A stretch of DNA of 64,000 bases, taken from positions 7,626,001 through 7,690,000 of the forward strand of contig NZ_JBCJKP010000001.1 of the NCBI RefSeq assembly GCF_039503195.1, written 5' to 3'. The translations under genes and the position numbers were made by a program. The notes beneath the pieces are model-generated. The model did no database searches and had not been told where the DNA came from. It saw only the letters and a list, made by a program, of their open reading frames with translations. Position 1 is the stretch's first letter. The number at the start of each line of letters is the position of its first letter. Below, in pieces: positions 1-9,985 of this stretch. Source of the stretch: Streptomyces mirabilis. GTDB taxonomy: Bacteria > Actinomycetota > Actinomycetes > Streptomycetales > Streptomycetaceae.

Positions 1-3000
1 GGCGCCCTGCGGGCGGCGGCGCGCCGTCCGTTCGACCTGGCGGCCGAGACCCCCATCCGCTCCTGGCTGCTGCGGACCGGCGAGCGCGAGGCGGTGTTCC
101 TGATCGGCGCACACCACATCGCCGCCGACGGCTGGTCCGCCCTCCCGCTGGCCCAGGACCTCACCACCGCGTACGAGGCCCGCCGCGCAGGCCGGGTGCC
201 CCAGTGGGAACCGCTTCCCGTGCAGTACGCCGACTACACCCTCTGGCAGCGGGAACTGCTGGGCGACACCGACACCCCGGGCAGCCTCTACCGGCGGCAG
301 CTGGACTACTGGACCACCCAGCTGGCCGGCCTGCCCGAGACCGTCTCGCCGCCCGCCGACCGGCCCCGGCCCGCCGCGGCGTCGTACGCCGGCGACCTGG
401 TGCCGCTCGCACTCGACCCGCAGCTCACCGACGGCGTGCGCAGGCTGGCCCGGGAGACCGGTGCCACGGTGTCGATGGTGCTCCAGGCGGCCCTTGCCGC
501 GCTGCTCACCAGGCTCGGCGCGGGCACGGACGTGTCGATCGGCTCGCCCATCGCCGGACGCACCGACGAAGCGCTCAACCGGTTGGTCGGCTTCTTCGTC
601 AACACGTGGGTGTTGCGCGCGGACACCTCGGGCGACCCCTCCTTCGCCGAGCTCGTCGGCCGGGTCCGCGAGAGCAGCCTCGCCGCCTACGACCACCAGG
701 ACATCCCCTTCGAGCACCTGGTCGAGAAGCTCAACCCGGTCCGCTCGCCCGCCCACCACCCGCTGTTCCAGGTGTGCCTGGCGCTCCAGAACAACGCGCG
801 GCCGGAGTTCCACCTGGCGGGCCTGACCGTGACCGAGGAGCCGTTCTCCCCGGGCACCTCCCGCTTCGACCTGTTCATCAGCGTCACCGAACAGGACGAG
901 GACGGCGCGCCGGCCCGTATCGGGGGCTTCGCGGAGTACGCCACCGAGCTGTTCGACGCCGGGACGGTCAGCACGCTGCTCGACCGCTGGCTGCACTTCC
1001 TGCGCCAGGTGGTCGCCGCGCCGGAGACGCCCATCGGATCCGTCGGCGTCCTGGCCGAGCACGAGCGCGCCGCGCTCAGCGGCTGGGGCGGCGGAGGCCG
1101 GGACGCCCGGTTCGACGCCGGCACCCTTCCCGAGCGGTTCGCCGCCACGGCCGCGGCGACCCCGGACGCGACCGCGCTGGTCTCCGCGGACGGCACACTC
1201 GCCTGGACCTACGCCGAACTGGACCGCTGGGCCAACCGCCTCGCCCACCACTTCCGGGCCCGCGGCGCCCGCCCGGACAGCCGCGTCGCGCTCGTGCTGG
1301 AACGCTCGCCGCTGCTGGTCGCCGCCGTCCTCGGCGTCCTCAAGACCGGCGCCGCCTACGTGCCGGTCGACCCCACCTACCCGCCCGAGCGCATCGACTA
1401 CCTGCTCGCGGACCTCGCCCCGGCGGTCACCGTGTACGAGGACCTCGCCGAGGAGGATCTCGACGGGCTGCCCGACTCGCCGCCCGAGACGGAGGGCGTC
1501 GGCGAGTCCGCTGTCGCCTACGTGATGTACACCTCGGGTTCCACCGGACGACCCAAGGGCGTGGAGGTGACCCACCGGAACGTCGTCGACCTCGCGCTCG
1601 ACGGCTGCTTCGGCACCGGCGCCCACCACCGCGTCCTCCTCCACTCGCCGCACACCTTCGACGCGTCGACGTACGAGATGTGGGTGCCGCTGCTCGGCGG
1701 CGGCACGGCCGTGGTGGCTCGCGCCGGCCGGCCGGACACCGCGGAACTCGCCCGGGTGATCACCGAGCGGGAGGTGACGGGGCTGTGGCTGACCGCCGGA
1801 CTGTTCGCCGTGATGGCCGAACAGCACGCCGAGTGCTTCGGCGCCGTCCAGGAGGTGTGGGCGGGCGGCGACGTCCTCTCGCCGACCGCCGTCCGCGCGG
1901 TGCTCGACGCCTGTCCCGGCGTCATCGTGGTCAACGGCTACGGCCCGACCGAGACCACCACGTTCGCCTCCCGGCACCGGGTGGCCTCTGCCGCGGAGTG
2001 CACCGACCCGCTGCCCATCGGCAGCCCGATGGACGGCAGCCGGCTCCTCGTCCTGGACGACCGGCTGCTGCCGGTGCCGCCCGGCGTGGTGGGCGAGCTG
2101 TACATCGGCGGCGACGGCGTGGCGCGCGGTTACGCGGGCCGGCCGGGCCTGACCGCCACCCGGTTCGTGCCCGACCCGTCCGGACAGTCCGGGGCGCGGA
2201 TGTACCGCACCGGCGACCTGGTGCGCTGGAACACCGCCGGCTGCCTTCAGTACATCAGCCGCAGCGACGAGCAGATCAAGCTGCGCGGCTTCCGCGTCGA
2301 GCCTGGTGAGCTGGAAACGGTCCTGCGCGAAGAGGACGGCGTGGCGAACGCGGTGGTCACCGTGCGTCAGGACCGGCTCGGTGAACGCCGCATGGTCGCC
2401 TACGTGGTGCCCGACGGCTCCGTGTCCACGGGCCGCGACGCCGCCGAACAGGTCGGCGAGTGGCGCGAGATCTACGACACCATGTACGGCGGGACGGAGG
2501 TCGACACCGACGAGTGCGAGGACTTCACCGGCTGGAACAGCTCCTACACGAGCCGCCCCATCCCGCTCCCCGAGATGCGGGCCTGGCGCGAGGCCGTGCT
2601 GCGACGGGTACGGTCCCTGCGCCCGCGCCGGGTGCTGGAGATCGGTGTCGGCTCCGGCCTGCTGCTCGGCCCGCTCGCACCGGAGGCCGAGGAGTACTGG
2701 GGCACCGACTTCTCGGCCCCCGTCGTCGAACGGCTGCGCGCCCGGACCGGCGCCGACCCGGTGCTGTCGGACAAGGTGACCCTGCGCTGCCAGCCCGCCG
2801 ACGACGCCGAGGGCCTGCCCACCGGGTACTTCGACACGGTGATCCTCAACTCGGTCGTGCAGTACTTCCCGGACACCGACTACCTCACCCGGGTGCTCGA
2901 CCTCGCGATGGACCGGCTCGCACCCGGCGGACGTGTCGTGATCGGTGACGTCCGCAATTACCGCACCCTGCGCACGTTCGCCGCCGCGGTCCACCGCTGC

Positions 3001-4737
3001 CGGCAGCCCGACGACGGCCCGGCCGCCGTACAGGCCGCCGTCGAGCGCGCGGTGCTCGGCGAGAAGGAACTCGTCGTCGACCCGGGCTTCTTCACCCGCT
3101 GGGCCGAGACCCGGCCGGACGCCGTTGCCGCCGACGTCCGCCTCAAGCAGGGCACTCACCACAACGAGCTGACGCGCCACCGCTACGAGGTCGTGCTGCA
3201 CAAGGCGCCCGCGAGGCCATTGCACCTCGGTGACCTGCCTGAGGAGGCCTGGGGAGCGGAGGTCCGCGAACTGGCCGACCTGGAGACCGCGCTGGCCCGC
3301 CAGGGCGGCCGGCTGCGCCTGACCCGAATCCCCAACACCCGCCTGGCCGGCGAGGCCGCCGAGTGGGGCGCCCCCGCCGAAGTGGGCGGCACCCTCGACC
3401 CCGCCGACCTGGAGGCATGGGGCGCCCGGCGCGGGCTCGCGGTGTACTGCACCTGGTCGGCACAGGCGGGTGACTGCTTCGAAGCGATCGTCATGCCCGA
3501 CGTCGACGCCGTCTGCTGCGACGGCCTCTACCGGCCCGCCGGCGCCGGCTCGGCCCGGCTGGCGAACGTGCCCGCGGTCTCCCGCCGCGTCTCCCGGCTG
3601 CCTTCCCTGCTGCGCGAGCGGCTCGCAGGCCGGCTCCCGGAGTTCATGATGCCCGCCGACATCGTCGTCCTCGACCGGCTGCCGCTCACCGAGAACGGCA
3701 AGGTGGACCGTGCCGCGCTTCCCGAGCCGGACCCGGTCGGCGGCGAACACCGGGCCCCGCGCACTCCGCGCGAGGAGGAACTCGCCGCGCTCTTCGCCGA
3801 GGTGCTGGGCATGGACCGGATCGGCATCGACGACGACTTCTTCGCCTGTGGCGGCCACTCCCTGCGGCTGACGCGCCTCGTCTGGCGGATCCACGAGAAG
3901 CTGGGTGTGGACGTCCCGATCCGCACGGTATTCCAGTACCCGACCGTAGCCGCACTGGCGGCACAGCTGTCCGCCGACACCGAGGCCGACTTCGAGGATC
4001 CGTTCGCCGTCCTGCTGCCGATCCGTACCGAGGGGCACCGGCCCCCGCTGTGGTGGCTGCACCCGGGTGGCGGGTTGAGCTGGCCCTACCTGGGATTCGC
4101 CCGTCACGTCGAGCCGTCCTGGCCGCTGTACGGCATCCAGGCACGCGGCTTCGACGGCACCACCCCGCCGGCCGGCTCCATCGAGGAGATGGTCGAGGAC
4201 TATCTCGGGCAGGTGCTCCAGGTCCAGCCGAGCGGCCCCTACCACCTGCTGGGCTGGTCCTTCGGTGGCACCCTCGCGCACGCCATGGCGGCCGAACTCC
4301 AGCGCCGCGGACACGAGGTGGCACTCCTGGCGCTGCTGGACGCCGCGCCCTCCAGCCACTTCGCCGACCTGGAAGCGCTGGACGGGGCCATGGTCCGCCG
4401 CTACCTCGCCAACTACATGGGACACCTGGCCGGGATGGAGGAGTACCCGTCGCTGGTCACCACCGCCTCCTCGATCTTCATCGGACAGATGGAGCAGATG
4501 CGGCGGTTCACCTCACCGCGGTACCGCGGTGACGTCGTCTTCTTCAACGCACTTCTCGACCCGGAGACCCACGACAAGCGGGAACTGGACGAGGAACTGG
4601 ACGTGCTCTGGCAGGAGCACGTCGACGGTCGTGTGCAGCGCATCGACATCGCCTGCGCTCACAACGAGATGTACTGGCCGCGGAACGCGGCTGAGATCAG
4701 CCGCGCCATCAACCGGTATCTGCGGGCAGCGCAGTGA
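1..4737 (+). CDS. NRPS terminal module C-A-NMT-PCP-TE (5' truncated by window)
   Basis: The frame is open from base 1, so the gene starts upstream and 1578 residues are visible. The condensation domain is cut just before its active site HHIAADG (bases 112-132). The adenylation domain shows [11 protein letters not shown] (~1519), [11 protein letters not shown] and YRTGDL. The eight variable specificity residues I pick by eye, with the invariant D and K, give DAYWWGGTFK, a valine-type code. A SAM methyltransferase ([10 protein letters not shown], ~2635) is inserted in the A domain between [11 protein letters not shown] and ENGKVDR, the usual place for an N-methyltransferase. The PCP follows (GGHS, Ser codon 3859) and then a type I thioesterase (GWSFGG, Ser codon 4258; late His in CAHNE). 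The inferred role is to add N-methyl-valine and release the product, in quinomycin-type pathways by dimerising and macrocyclising two chains. MbtH follows 46 bases downstream. Confidence 0.93.
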   Translation, partial: GALRAAARRPFDLAAETPIRSWLLRTGEREAVFLIGAHHIAADGWSALPLAQDLTTAYEARRAGRVPQWEPLPVQYADYTLWQRELLGDTDTPGSLYRRQLDYWTTQLAGLPETVSPPADRPRPAAASYAGDLVPLALDPQLTDGVRRLARETGATVSMVLQAALAALLTRLGAGTDVSIGSPIAGRTDEALNRLVGFFVNTWVLRADTSGDPSFAELVGRVRESSLAAYDHQDIPFEHLVEKLNPVRSPAHHPLFQVCLALQNNARPEFHLAGLTVTEEPFSPGTSRFDLFISVTEQDEDGAPARIGGFAEYATELFDAGTVSTLLDRWLHFLRQVVAAPETPIGSVGVLAEHERAALSGWGGGGRDARFDAGTLPERFAATAAATPDATALVSADGTLAWTYAELDRWANRLAHHFRARGARPDSRVALVLERSPLLVAAVLGVLKTGAAYVPVDPTYPPERIDYLLADLAPAVTVYEDLAEEDLDGLPDSPPETEGVGESAVAYVMYTSGSTGRPKGVEVTHRNVVDLALDGCFGTGAHHRVLLHSPHTFDASTYEMWVPLLGGGTAVVARAGRPDTAELARVITEREVTGLWLTAGLFAVMAEQHAECFGAVQEVWAGGDVLSPTAVRAVLDACPGVIVVNGYGPTETTTFASRHRVASAAECTDPLPIGSPMDGSRLLVLDDRLLPVPPGVVGELYIGGDGVARGYAGRPGLTATRFVPDPSGQSGARMYRTGDLVRWNTAGCLQYISRSDEQIKLRGFRVEPGELETVLREEDGVANAVVTVRQDRLGERRMVAYVVPDGSVSTGRDAAEQVGEWREIYDTMYGGTEVDTDECEDFTGWNSSYTSRPIPLPEMRAWREAVLRRVRSLRPRRVLEIGVGSGLLLGPLAPEAEEYWGTDFSAPVVERLRARTGADPVLSDKVTLRCQPADDAEGLPTGYFDTVILNSVVQYFPDTDYLTRVLDLAMDRLAPGGRVVIGDVRNYRTLRTFAAAVHRCRQPDDGPAAVQAAVERAVLGEKELVVDPGFFTRWAETRPDAVAADVRLKQGTHHNELTRHRYEVVLHKAPARPLHLGDLPEEAWGAEVRELADLETALARQGGRLRLTRIPNTRLAGEAAEWGAPAEVGGTLDPADLEAWGARRGLAVYCTWSAQAGDCFEAIVMPDVDAVCCDGLYRPAGAGSARLANVPAVSRRVSRLPSLLRERLAGRLPEFMMPADIVVLDRLPLTENGKVDRAALPEPDPVGGEHRAPRTPREEELAALFAEVLGMDRIGIDDDFFACGGHSLRLTRLVWRIHEKLGVDVPIRTVFQYPTVAALAAQLSADTEADFEDPFAVLLPIRTEGHRPPLWWLHPGGGLSWPYLGFARHVEPSWPLYGIQARGFDGTTPPAGSIEEMVEDYLGQVLQVQPSGPYHLLGWSFGGTLAHAMAAELQRRGHEVALLALLDAAPSSHFADLEALDGAMVRRYLANYMGHLAGMEEYPSLVTTASSIFIGQMEQMRRFTSPRYRGDVVFFNALLDPETHDKRELDEELDVLWQEHVDGRVQRIDIACAHNEMYWPRNAAEISRAINRYLRAAQ

Positions 4738-4783
4738 TCCTGTTCGAAGCCCCAACTGGTGGAACGAGTTCTGGAGGACACAG

Positions 4784-4996
4784 GTGAGCACCAATCCGTT
4801 CGACGACGAGAACGGCCAGTTCCACGTGCTGGTCAACGACGAGGACCAGCACTCCCTCTGGCCGGCATTCGCCGAGGTGCCCGCCGGGTGGCGCAGCGTC
4901 TTCGGCCCCGCCGCAAGAGCGGAGAGCGTCGCCTACGTGGAGGAGCACTGGACCGACATGCGGCCGCGCAGTCTCCGAGAGGCGATGAACGGCTGA
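4784..4996 (+). CDS. MbtH-like NRPS accessory protein
   Basis: This 70-residue protein starts at GTG with GGAGGA at 4773-4778, five bases away. It shows the family signature: NPFDDENG at the N-terminus, a SLWP block, PAGW, then [12 protein letters not shown]. MbtH-like proteins bind NRPS adenylation domains and help their folding and activity. Its position right after the terminal NRPS module suggests it serves that synthetase, and possibly also the stand-alone A-PCP protein at 8.1-9.9 kb. The usual Cys of the CL motif is replaced here ([10 protein letters not shown]). Confidence 0.95.
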   Translation: MSTNPFDDENGQFHVLVNDEDQHSLWPAFAEVPAGWRSVFGPAARAESVAYVEEHWTDMRPRSLREAMNG

Positions 4997-5007
4997 GGCC
5001 GTGCGGT

Positions 5008-5094
5008 GAGGCGCCGTCGCGGATGCTGACCTGAGGAAGCGCGGCGCCTCTGCGGGTCGAGGCCGTGGAGACCGAACCAGACCACCACGGCCTC
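5008..5094 (+). terminator. Two tandem hairpins after the NRPS-MbtH operon
   Basis: A perfect 9-bp inverted repeat (GAGGCGCCG at 5008-5016 with CGGCGCCTC at 5042-5050) is followed by a perfect 10-bp one (GAGGCCGTGG at 5059-5068 with CCACGGCCTC at 5085-5094). They lie directly after the MbtH stop and before the next gene. They fit the GC-rich, U-poor terminators common in Streptomyces. Terminator function is inferred. Confidence 0.55.
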
Positions 5095-5185
5095 CGGCCC
5101 TTTACGCGTGCTCGGCCGACACAAGAACGCCGTCGGCCGGCGACGACAGTGACCATCTCTTTGCGTCGACGGGGAGGCGCGTGCT

Positions 5186-5689
5186 GTGGGGTGCACAACC
5201 AGCGATGTCATGTTCGTCCGATGGCCGGCACAAATAGACCTTCGGAACCGATGTAAGAGGGACGGCGTACCCCGTCTCCTCGTAGTGGAGGCGGGTGCCC
5301 GTCCGCCAGTCTGCAACGATCCGTTCGAAGACTGGGTCCGAGCGCCCATCTCCCGGGAGGATCTCGACGCCCGGGTCAAAGCTCTCCAGAACCGGCTCGA
5401 CGACCGGCAGATACCAACCCTCGACTCCGCCGGAACGCTCAGCTACGGACCGCACTCGATCACCATCTCGAATGTCCAGACCGAATTGATGGAGCTGCTC
5501 ATCGAGCACTTCGGGGAGGTGGTGTACCGGCATGAACTCACTCAACGGCTGGCGGAATGCGTGCGGAGGCCGACGAGGAATTCGCTCGACCTCCACATCA
5601 TGCGGCTTCGCCGCCGTCTCTTACCGACCGACCTGGTCATCCGCACGGCCTGGGGGCGCGGTTATGCGCTGGAGACCGAGGCCGGCTAG
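5186..5689 (+). CDS. Orphan winged-helix (OmpR C-terminal type) regulator
   Basis: This 167-residue protein starts at GTG with GGAGG at 5173-5177. An in-frame ATG nine codons later is an alternative. Residues ~85-165 match an OmpR/PhoB-type DNA-binding domain (SLDLHIMRLRRRL recognition helix, then RTAWGRGYALE of the wing). The N-terminal half (LLVVEAG, then REDLDARVKALQNR) recalls the end of a receiver domain, but no phospho-acceptor Asp pocket is visible and no kinase gene is adjacent. It is probably a pathway-specific activator of the NRPS cluster. It converges on the dioxygenase gene across a strong hairpin. Confidence 0.72.
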   Translation: MGCTTSDVMFVRWPAQIDLRNRCKRDGVPRLLVVEAGARPPVCNDPFEDWVRAPISREDLDARVKALQNRLDDRQIPTLDSAGTLSYGPHSITISNVQTELMELLIEHFGEVVYRHELTQRLAECVRRPTRNSLDLHIMRLRRRLLPTDLVIRTAWGRGYALETEAG

Positions 5690-5910
5690 GCGGTGCGGCG
5701 AAAGCGGGTCTTGAGCCTCAATGATCACGCCCATGACGCGGGGTGATCGCACGGGACGACACGTGGCCCGTTCCGCATCGTGCCACCCCGGTCCGTGGCG
5801 GTGGGCGAAGGCACCGACGTGATCACCGTCGGCGCGGGCGGTACCCGCGACCCCGCCCCGAGGACCGGCCGTCGTCCACCCCGACGCCCAGGACGGCATG
5901 CCCCGCCCGC

Positions 5911-5943
5911 GAACCGTCCCCGGCACGATGCCGGGGGCGGTTC
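5911..5943. terminator. Strong bidirectional hairpin between convergent genes
   Basis: A 15-bp stem with a 3-base CGA loop: 5' arm 5911-5925 (GAACCG, one G:U pair, CCCCGGCA), 3' arm 5929-5943. It sits in the 368-base space between the winged-helix regulator (+) and the dioxygenase gene (-), so it can end transcription from both sides. I see nothing else convincing in 5690-6057. The open frames there have no ribosome site or family match. Confidence 0.75.
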
Positions 5944-6057
5944 AGGACGAGGCGGAACCGACGGGGGTGCGGCCCGTTCCCACATCGCTGACCGGGCCCG
6001 CGAAAGCCGGGCAGACTGCCTCGGCGCTGTGGACACGCCCTGGCCGGCGGCCGAAGG

Positions 6058-6753
6058 CTATGGGTGGTGCACCTTCCCGCGCAGCCGGCGAAGTTCGGGG
6101 AAGGGCCGGGTGACTCGGCGGGCGAGGAAGTCGACACCGCTCGACCCGCCGGTTCCGCCCTGCTCCCCGACCATCTTGGACACCAGTGCCAGGTGTGCCA
6201 CTTTCCAGTGCCAGTACCCGTTCCCCAGGTCCACCAGCGCTTCCGCGAGGCGGTGCAGCACGCCGGACTCCACGCCACGTCGGCAGACGTCGTCCACGGT
6301 CTGCCCGTGGTACTCGACCGCCGCCGCGAACGCCTCGTAGAGACTGCCCTGGTGGTGGCTGTTGCCCAGCAGCGTGGTCAGCCGCCGGAACTGCGCGGAC
6401 TGCGCGCCGCTCGCCGTGTCCAGAGAGGACCGGAACTCGGCGAAGTAACGCAGTGGCAGTTTCTCCAGCACCAGAAGCTGCTGCTGGAGCACTCGTATCA
6501 ACTCGCCGGACCGCAGCAGGAATTCGAGCCCGAGCTCCAGATCGTGCGTGTCACAGGGCGGCAGGAGCGCCTCGGCAGCGGCGTCCAGATCAGCCCCGAG
6601 CTGCTTCAGCCACAGCTCGCAGGACTGGTGGGTGATGATGAAGAACTGCTCGGCCAGGACGACCGCACGGCCGGCCGTGTGTGGGGTCCGCGGCTCCTGG
6701 AGCGAAAGCAGACTCTCCATTCGGAGATAGTCCGCATACGTCAGACTGCTCAA
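6058..6753 (-). CDS. Tryptophan 2,3-dioxygenase (chromophore biosynthesis)
   Basis: This 231-residue protein starts at TTG with GAGGAGG just upstream. It has the TDO signatures: LTYADYL near the start, the distal-pocket motif HQSCELWLK, the heme-ligand region WKVAHLALV, and GTGGSSG for substrate carboxylate binding. The enzyme opens the indole ring of L-tryptophan to N-formylkynurenine. In quinomycin- and thiocoraline-type clusters a dedicated TDO supplies the quinoxaline or 3-hydroxyquinaldate chromophore, and the neighbouring P450 and A-PCP genes support that role. It is somewhat shorter than typical catabolic bacterial TDOs. The substrate here may be beta-hydroxytryptophan rather than tryptophan. 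Confidence 0.92.
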   Translation of the reverse strand: MSSLTYADYLRMESLLSLQEPRTPHTAGRAVVLAEQFFIITHQSCELWLKQLGADLDAAAEALLPPCDTHDLELGLEFLLRSGELIRVLQQQLLVLEKLPLRYFAEFRSSLDTASGAQSAQFRRLTTLLGNSHHQGSLYEAFAAAVEYHGQTVDDVCRRGVESGVLHRLAEALVDLGNGYWHWKVAHLALVSKMVGEQGGTGGSSGVDFLARRVTRPFPELRRLRGKVHHP

Positions 6754-6850
6754 GACGCCGCCTCCTCGTCAAAGGTGATCTGCCGGCCGCGCCGGACAGT
6801 CCGGCGCGGCCAACGACCCATATGCCTGAGCGTGACACGGAAACGAACCA

Positions 6851-6860
6851 GCTGATCAGC
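6851..6860. promoter_or_regulatory. Perfect palindrome in the TDO-P450 divergent promoter region
   Basis: GCTGATCAGC is a perfect 10-bp palindrome in the 187-base space between the divergently transcribed dioxygenase (-) and P450 (+) genes. Its position fits an operator for a cluster regulator. This is inferred from location and symmetry only. Confidence 0.35.
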
Positions 6861-6940
6861 AATCTTTCGTCTCTCATTCAAGGAGAAATACCTGAGCAAG
6901 AAATACCCGGCGCCGGCGCCGCCGTTGGCACGCTTCCGGC

Positions 6941-8128
6941 ATGACCATCCCGACCGAGCTGGACCTGACCGACGCGACCGCCTTCGTACGGCACGACGCA
7001 TACGAGTTCTGGCGCGACGTGCGGAAGTCCCGGCCCGTGTACTGGCACCAGGGGGACCCCGGCTTCTGGGTCGTCGCCCGCCACGCCGACGTGCTGTCCT
7101 GCTACGCCGACGTACGATCCCTGAGTTCCGCTCGCGGGACCGTGCTGGACGTCCTTCTGAGCGGCGGTGACTCGGCAGGCGGCAAGATGCTCGCGGTCAC
7201 CGACCGGCCCCGCCACCGCGAACTGCGCAACCTGATGCTGCGCGCCTTCTCCCCGCGCGTCCTCGGCGCGGTCGAACAGAAGATATGGGAACGGACGTCA
7301 CGGCTCATCAAGACCGTCACCGGGCAGGGCGCGTTCGACTTCGCGGCGGAGGTCGCCGAGCACATTCCGATGAACACGATCTGCGATTTGCTCTCCATTC
7401 CGGAGGCGGACCGCGAGAAGCTGCTGCGCTGGAACAAGCTGGCCCTCTCCTCGCACGACGCCGAGTCCGACAGGCTGGACTCCCTGGAGGCCCGGAACGA
7501 GATCATCGGTTACTTCATGGACCTCGCCCGGCACCGCCGCGGCGACCCCGGCGACGACGTCGTCAGCATGATCGCGACGGCGGAGGTGGGAGACCGCCCG
7601 CTGACGCTGGAGGAGGTCGCTCTCAACTGCTACAGCCTCGTGCTCGGCGGCGACGAGTCCTCCCGCGTGTCCGCGATCTGCGCGGTGAAGACGTTCGCCG
7701 AGCATCCCGCCCGGTGGCGGGCGCTGCGCGAAGGGTCGGCCGCGATCGACACGGCGGTCGAGGAAGTACTGCGCTGGGCCACGCCGGCCATGCACTTCGC
7801 CCGCACCGCGACCCGGGACATGGAGATAGGCGGCCGGCGGGTGCGCGCGGGCGACATCGTGACGCTGTGGAACACCTCCGCCAACAACGACGAGGAGGTG
7901 TTCGACCAGCCGCGCCGGTTCGACCCGGCCCGCTCGCCCAACAAGCACCTCTCCTTCGGCCACGGCCCGCACTTCTGCGTCGGCGCGTTCCTCGGCCGGA
8001 CGGAACTGCGCGCACTGCTGAGCGCGCTCACCGAGTCGGTCAACGAGATCGAGGTGTGCGGCAAGCCCACACCGATCTACTCCACCTTCCTGAACGGCTA
8101 CGGCAGCCTGCCGGTCGCCTTCCGCTGA
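6941..8128 (+). CDS. Cytochrome P450, probable PCP-bound tryptophan beta-hydroxylase
   Basis: This is a 395-residue soluble bacterial P450. The heme-binding loop is FGHGPHFCVG near the C-terminus, and the K-helix ExxR is in EEVLRWATP. The oxygen-activating I-helix reads LGGDESSR instead of the usual AGxxTT. Related P450s in quinomycin and aminocoumarin pathways beta-hydroxylate an amino acid tethered to a carrier protein. Here the convergent neighbour, ending seven bases away, is a stand-alone A-PCP protein, the expected partner. No clear Shine-Dalgarno site precedes ATG 6941. An AAGGAG lies ~55 bases upstream and does not match another in-frame start. Confidence 0.88.
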   Translation: MTIPTELDLTDATAFVRHDAYEFWRDVRKSRPVYWHQGDPGFWVVARHADVLSCYADVRSLSSARGTVLDVLLSGGDSAGGKMLAVTDRPRHRELRNLMLRAFSPRVLGAVEQKIWERTSRLIKTVTGQGAFDFAAEVAEHIPMNTICDLLSIPEADREKLLRWNKLALSSHDAESDRLDSLEARNEIIGYFMDLARHRRGDPGDDVVSMIATAEVGDRPLTLEEVALNCYSLVLGGDESSRVSAICAVKTFAEHPARWRALREGSAAIDTAVEEVLRWATPAMHFARTATRDMEIGGRRVRAGDIVTLWNTSANNDEEVFDQPRRFDPARSPNKHLSFGHGPHFCVGAFLGRTELRALLSALTESVNEIEVCGKPTPIYSTFLNGYGSLPVAFR

Positions 8129-8134
8129 CGGCCG

Positions 8135-9895
8135 TCAGCCGGACAACCGGCTCTCGACGGCCGCGGCCAGCTCGCCGATCGTCGCCGCCTCCAGCACGGT
8201 CCGGATCGACAGCGCGACCTCGAACCGCTCCCGGATCCGGGCGGCCAGCCTGGTCGCCTGCACCGAGTGCCCGCCGAGCTGGAAGAAGTTGTCGGAGAGC
8301 CTCGCCTCCGGGACCCCGAGGATGTCCCGCACGATCGCGCAGACCACGGCCGCGCAGCCATCCGCCTCGGCGGCGTCCGGCGCCCGGGCGCCGTCCGGGA
8401 ACCCCTCTGCCCCCGCGTCCGGCTGCGGCAGGGCCCCCCGGTCGATCTTGCCGTTGGCCAGCGTGGGGAACCGCTCCAGCACCGTGACCCGTGCGGGCAC
8501 CATGTGCGCGGGCAGCGACTCGGCGACATGGGCACGCAGGTCATCCGGCTCGACCGGCGCCGTGGTGGTGACGTAGCCGACGACATGCGCCTCGGCCAGC
8601 TCACCCCGCACCACGGCGACGGCGACGTCCACCGCCGGATGGGCGGCGAGCCGGGTTTCGATCTCACCGAGTTCGACGCGGAAACCGCGCAGCTTCACCT
8701 GGCCGTCCGCGCGGCCCGCGAAGAACAGCTCGCCGTCCGGCCCCCTGCGGCCCCGGTCGCCCGTGCGGTACATCCGGCTGCCGGGCGGCCCGAACGGGTC
8801 GGCCACGAACGTCACCGCGGTCGTCCCGAACCGGTTGAGATAGCCGCGCGCCAGTCCGCTGCCCGCGATGTACAGCTCGCCCTCCGTGCCGGGCGGCACC
8901 GGGCGCAGGCTCTCGTCGAGCACGTGCACCTCGTTGCCGATCCACGGCATGCCGATCCCGACGTCACCGGCGTCGCGCACCGGCCCGCCGATCGTCGCCC
9001 CGACGGTCACCTCGGTCGGGCCGTAACCGTTGAACATCCGCCGTGCCCGCGACCACTTGCGCACCAGCGTCGGCGTACAGCTGTCTCCCGTGGACATGAC
9101 GGTCCCGCCGAGCAGAATGTCCTCGGCGTCGGTCTCGCTGAGCGCCACCGGGGGCAGTACCGCGTGCGTGACGTCGTACTTGAACAAGGTGTTCCACAGC
9201 GGATGGCCCGGCAGCAGGTCGTCGGCGGGCACCATCACGAGTGCCGCCCCGGACAACAGCGCCAGGGACACGTCCCAGAAGGCGGCGTCGAAACTGATGG
9301 ACGCCCACTGGAGCACGCGGTCGCCCGGGCCCGCGCGCAGGACGGCCGCCTGGGTGGCGGCCATGTCGCGCACACCGCTGTGCGGCACGGCGACACCCTT
9401 GGGCGTTCCGGTCGACCCCGAGGTGTAGATGACGTACATCAGGTGCTCGGGGCGCAGTACGGCACGGCGCTCATGCTGGGCGACGTCGTGCCCCGGCAGA
9501 GCCGCGCACGCGGCGCGGAACGCCGGGTCGTCAAGGACGAGTTCCTCCGGACCCGCGCCGAGGGGCGCCACCGAGGAGGACCGCAGCAGCAGCACCGGCC
9601 GCGCGTCGGCCAGCATGAACCGCAGGCGTTCTGCCGGATAGCCCGGATCGAGCGGGAGGTAGGCGCCGCCGGCCTTGAGCACCGCCATGATCGCCACGAT
9701 CAGTTCGCTCGACTTCGGCATCGCGACCGCGACGAGCGAGTCGGGGCCGACACCGTGCGCGATGAGCCTGCGGGCGAGCCGGTTGATCCGGGTGTTCAGC
9801 TCCGCGTAACCGAGGGTGCTCTCCCCGTCGATGAGGGCGGGTTCTCCGCCCCGTCTGGCGACGGTTGACTCGAACAGTGCCGGAACCGTGTTCAA
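8135..9895 (-). CDS. Stand-alone NRPS A-PCP didomain (probable Trp loading)
   Basis: This 586-residue protein starts at TTG with AAGGAG ten bases upstream. The adenylation domain covers residues ~1-480, with [39 protein letters not shown] and ANGKIDR. The carrier domain covers residues ~510-585, with QLGGHSVQ. By eye the variable code is D-A-W-V-M-T-G-V-G, which I cannot assign. There is no condensation or thioesterase domain, so it activates and holds one amino acid in trans. Given the adjacent P450 and dioxygenase, the expected substrate is L-tryptophan for beta-hydroxylation, as in echinomycin biosynthesis. Confidence 0.9.
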   Translation of the reverse strand: MNTVPALFESTVARRGGEPALIDGESTLGYAELNTRINRLARRLIAHGVGPDSLVAVAMPKSSELIVAIMAVLKAGGAYLPLDPGYPAERLRFMLADARPVLLLRSSSVAPLGAGPEELVLDDPAFRAACAALPGHDVAQHERRAVLRPEHLMYVIYTSGSTGTPKGVAVPHSGVRDMAATQAAVLRAGPGDRVLQWASISFDAAFWDVSLALLSGAALVMVPADDLLPGHPLWNTLFKYDVTHAVLPPVALSETDAEDILLGGTVMSTGDSCTPTLVRKWSRARRMFNGYGPTEVTVGATIGGPVRDAGDVGIGMPWIGNEVHVLDESLRPVPPGTEGELYIAGSGLARGYLNRFGTTAVTFVADPFGPPGSRMYRTGDRGRRGPDGELFFAGRADGQVKLRGFRVELGEIETRLAAHPAVDVAVAVVRGELAEAHVVGYVTTTAPVEPDDLRAHVAESLPAHMVPARVTVLERFPTLANGKIDRGALPQPDAGAEGFPDGARAPDAAEADGCAAVVCAIVRDILGVPEARLSDNFFQLGGHSVQATRLAARIRERFEVALSIRTVLEAATIGELAAAVESRLSG

Positions 9896-9985
9896 GCGCG
9901 GTCAGCTCCTTCGGGGGGGCTCCCTGATCGACGGCGAATCTAATCTCCGGCGACCGGGGAGCCCGGCGAATCCTTCCCGTCTCTG

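Noticed and set aside
204..2309. 701-residue open frame within the NRPS gene
   Set aside because: It is a same-strand shadow of the NRPS in another frame: Arg/Pro-rich, no family motif and no ribosome site.
5780..6340. 186-residue frame after the winged-helix regulator
   Set aside because: It has no ribosome site, spans the terminator hairpin and runs antisense into the dioxygenase gene.
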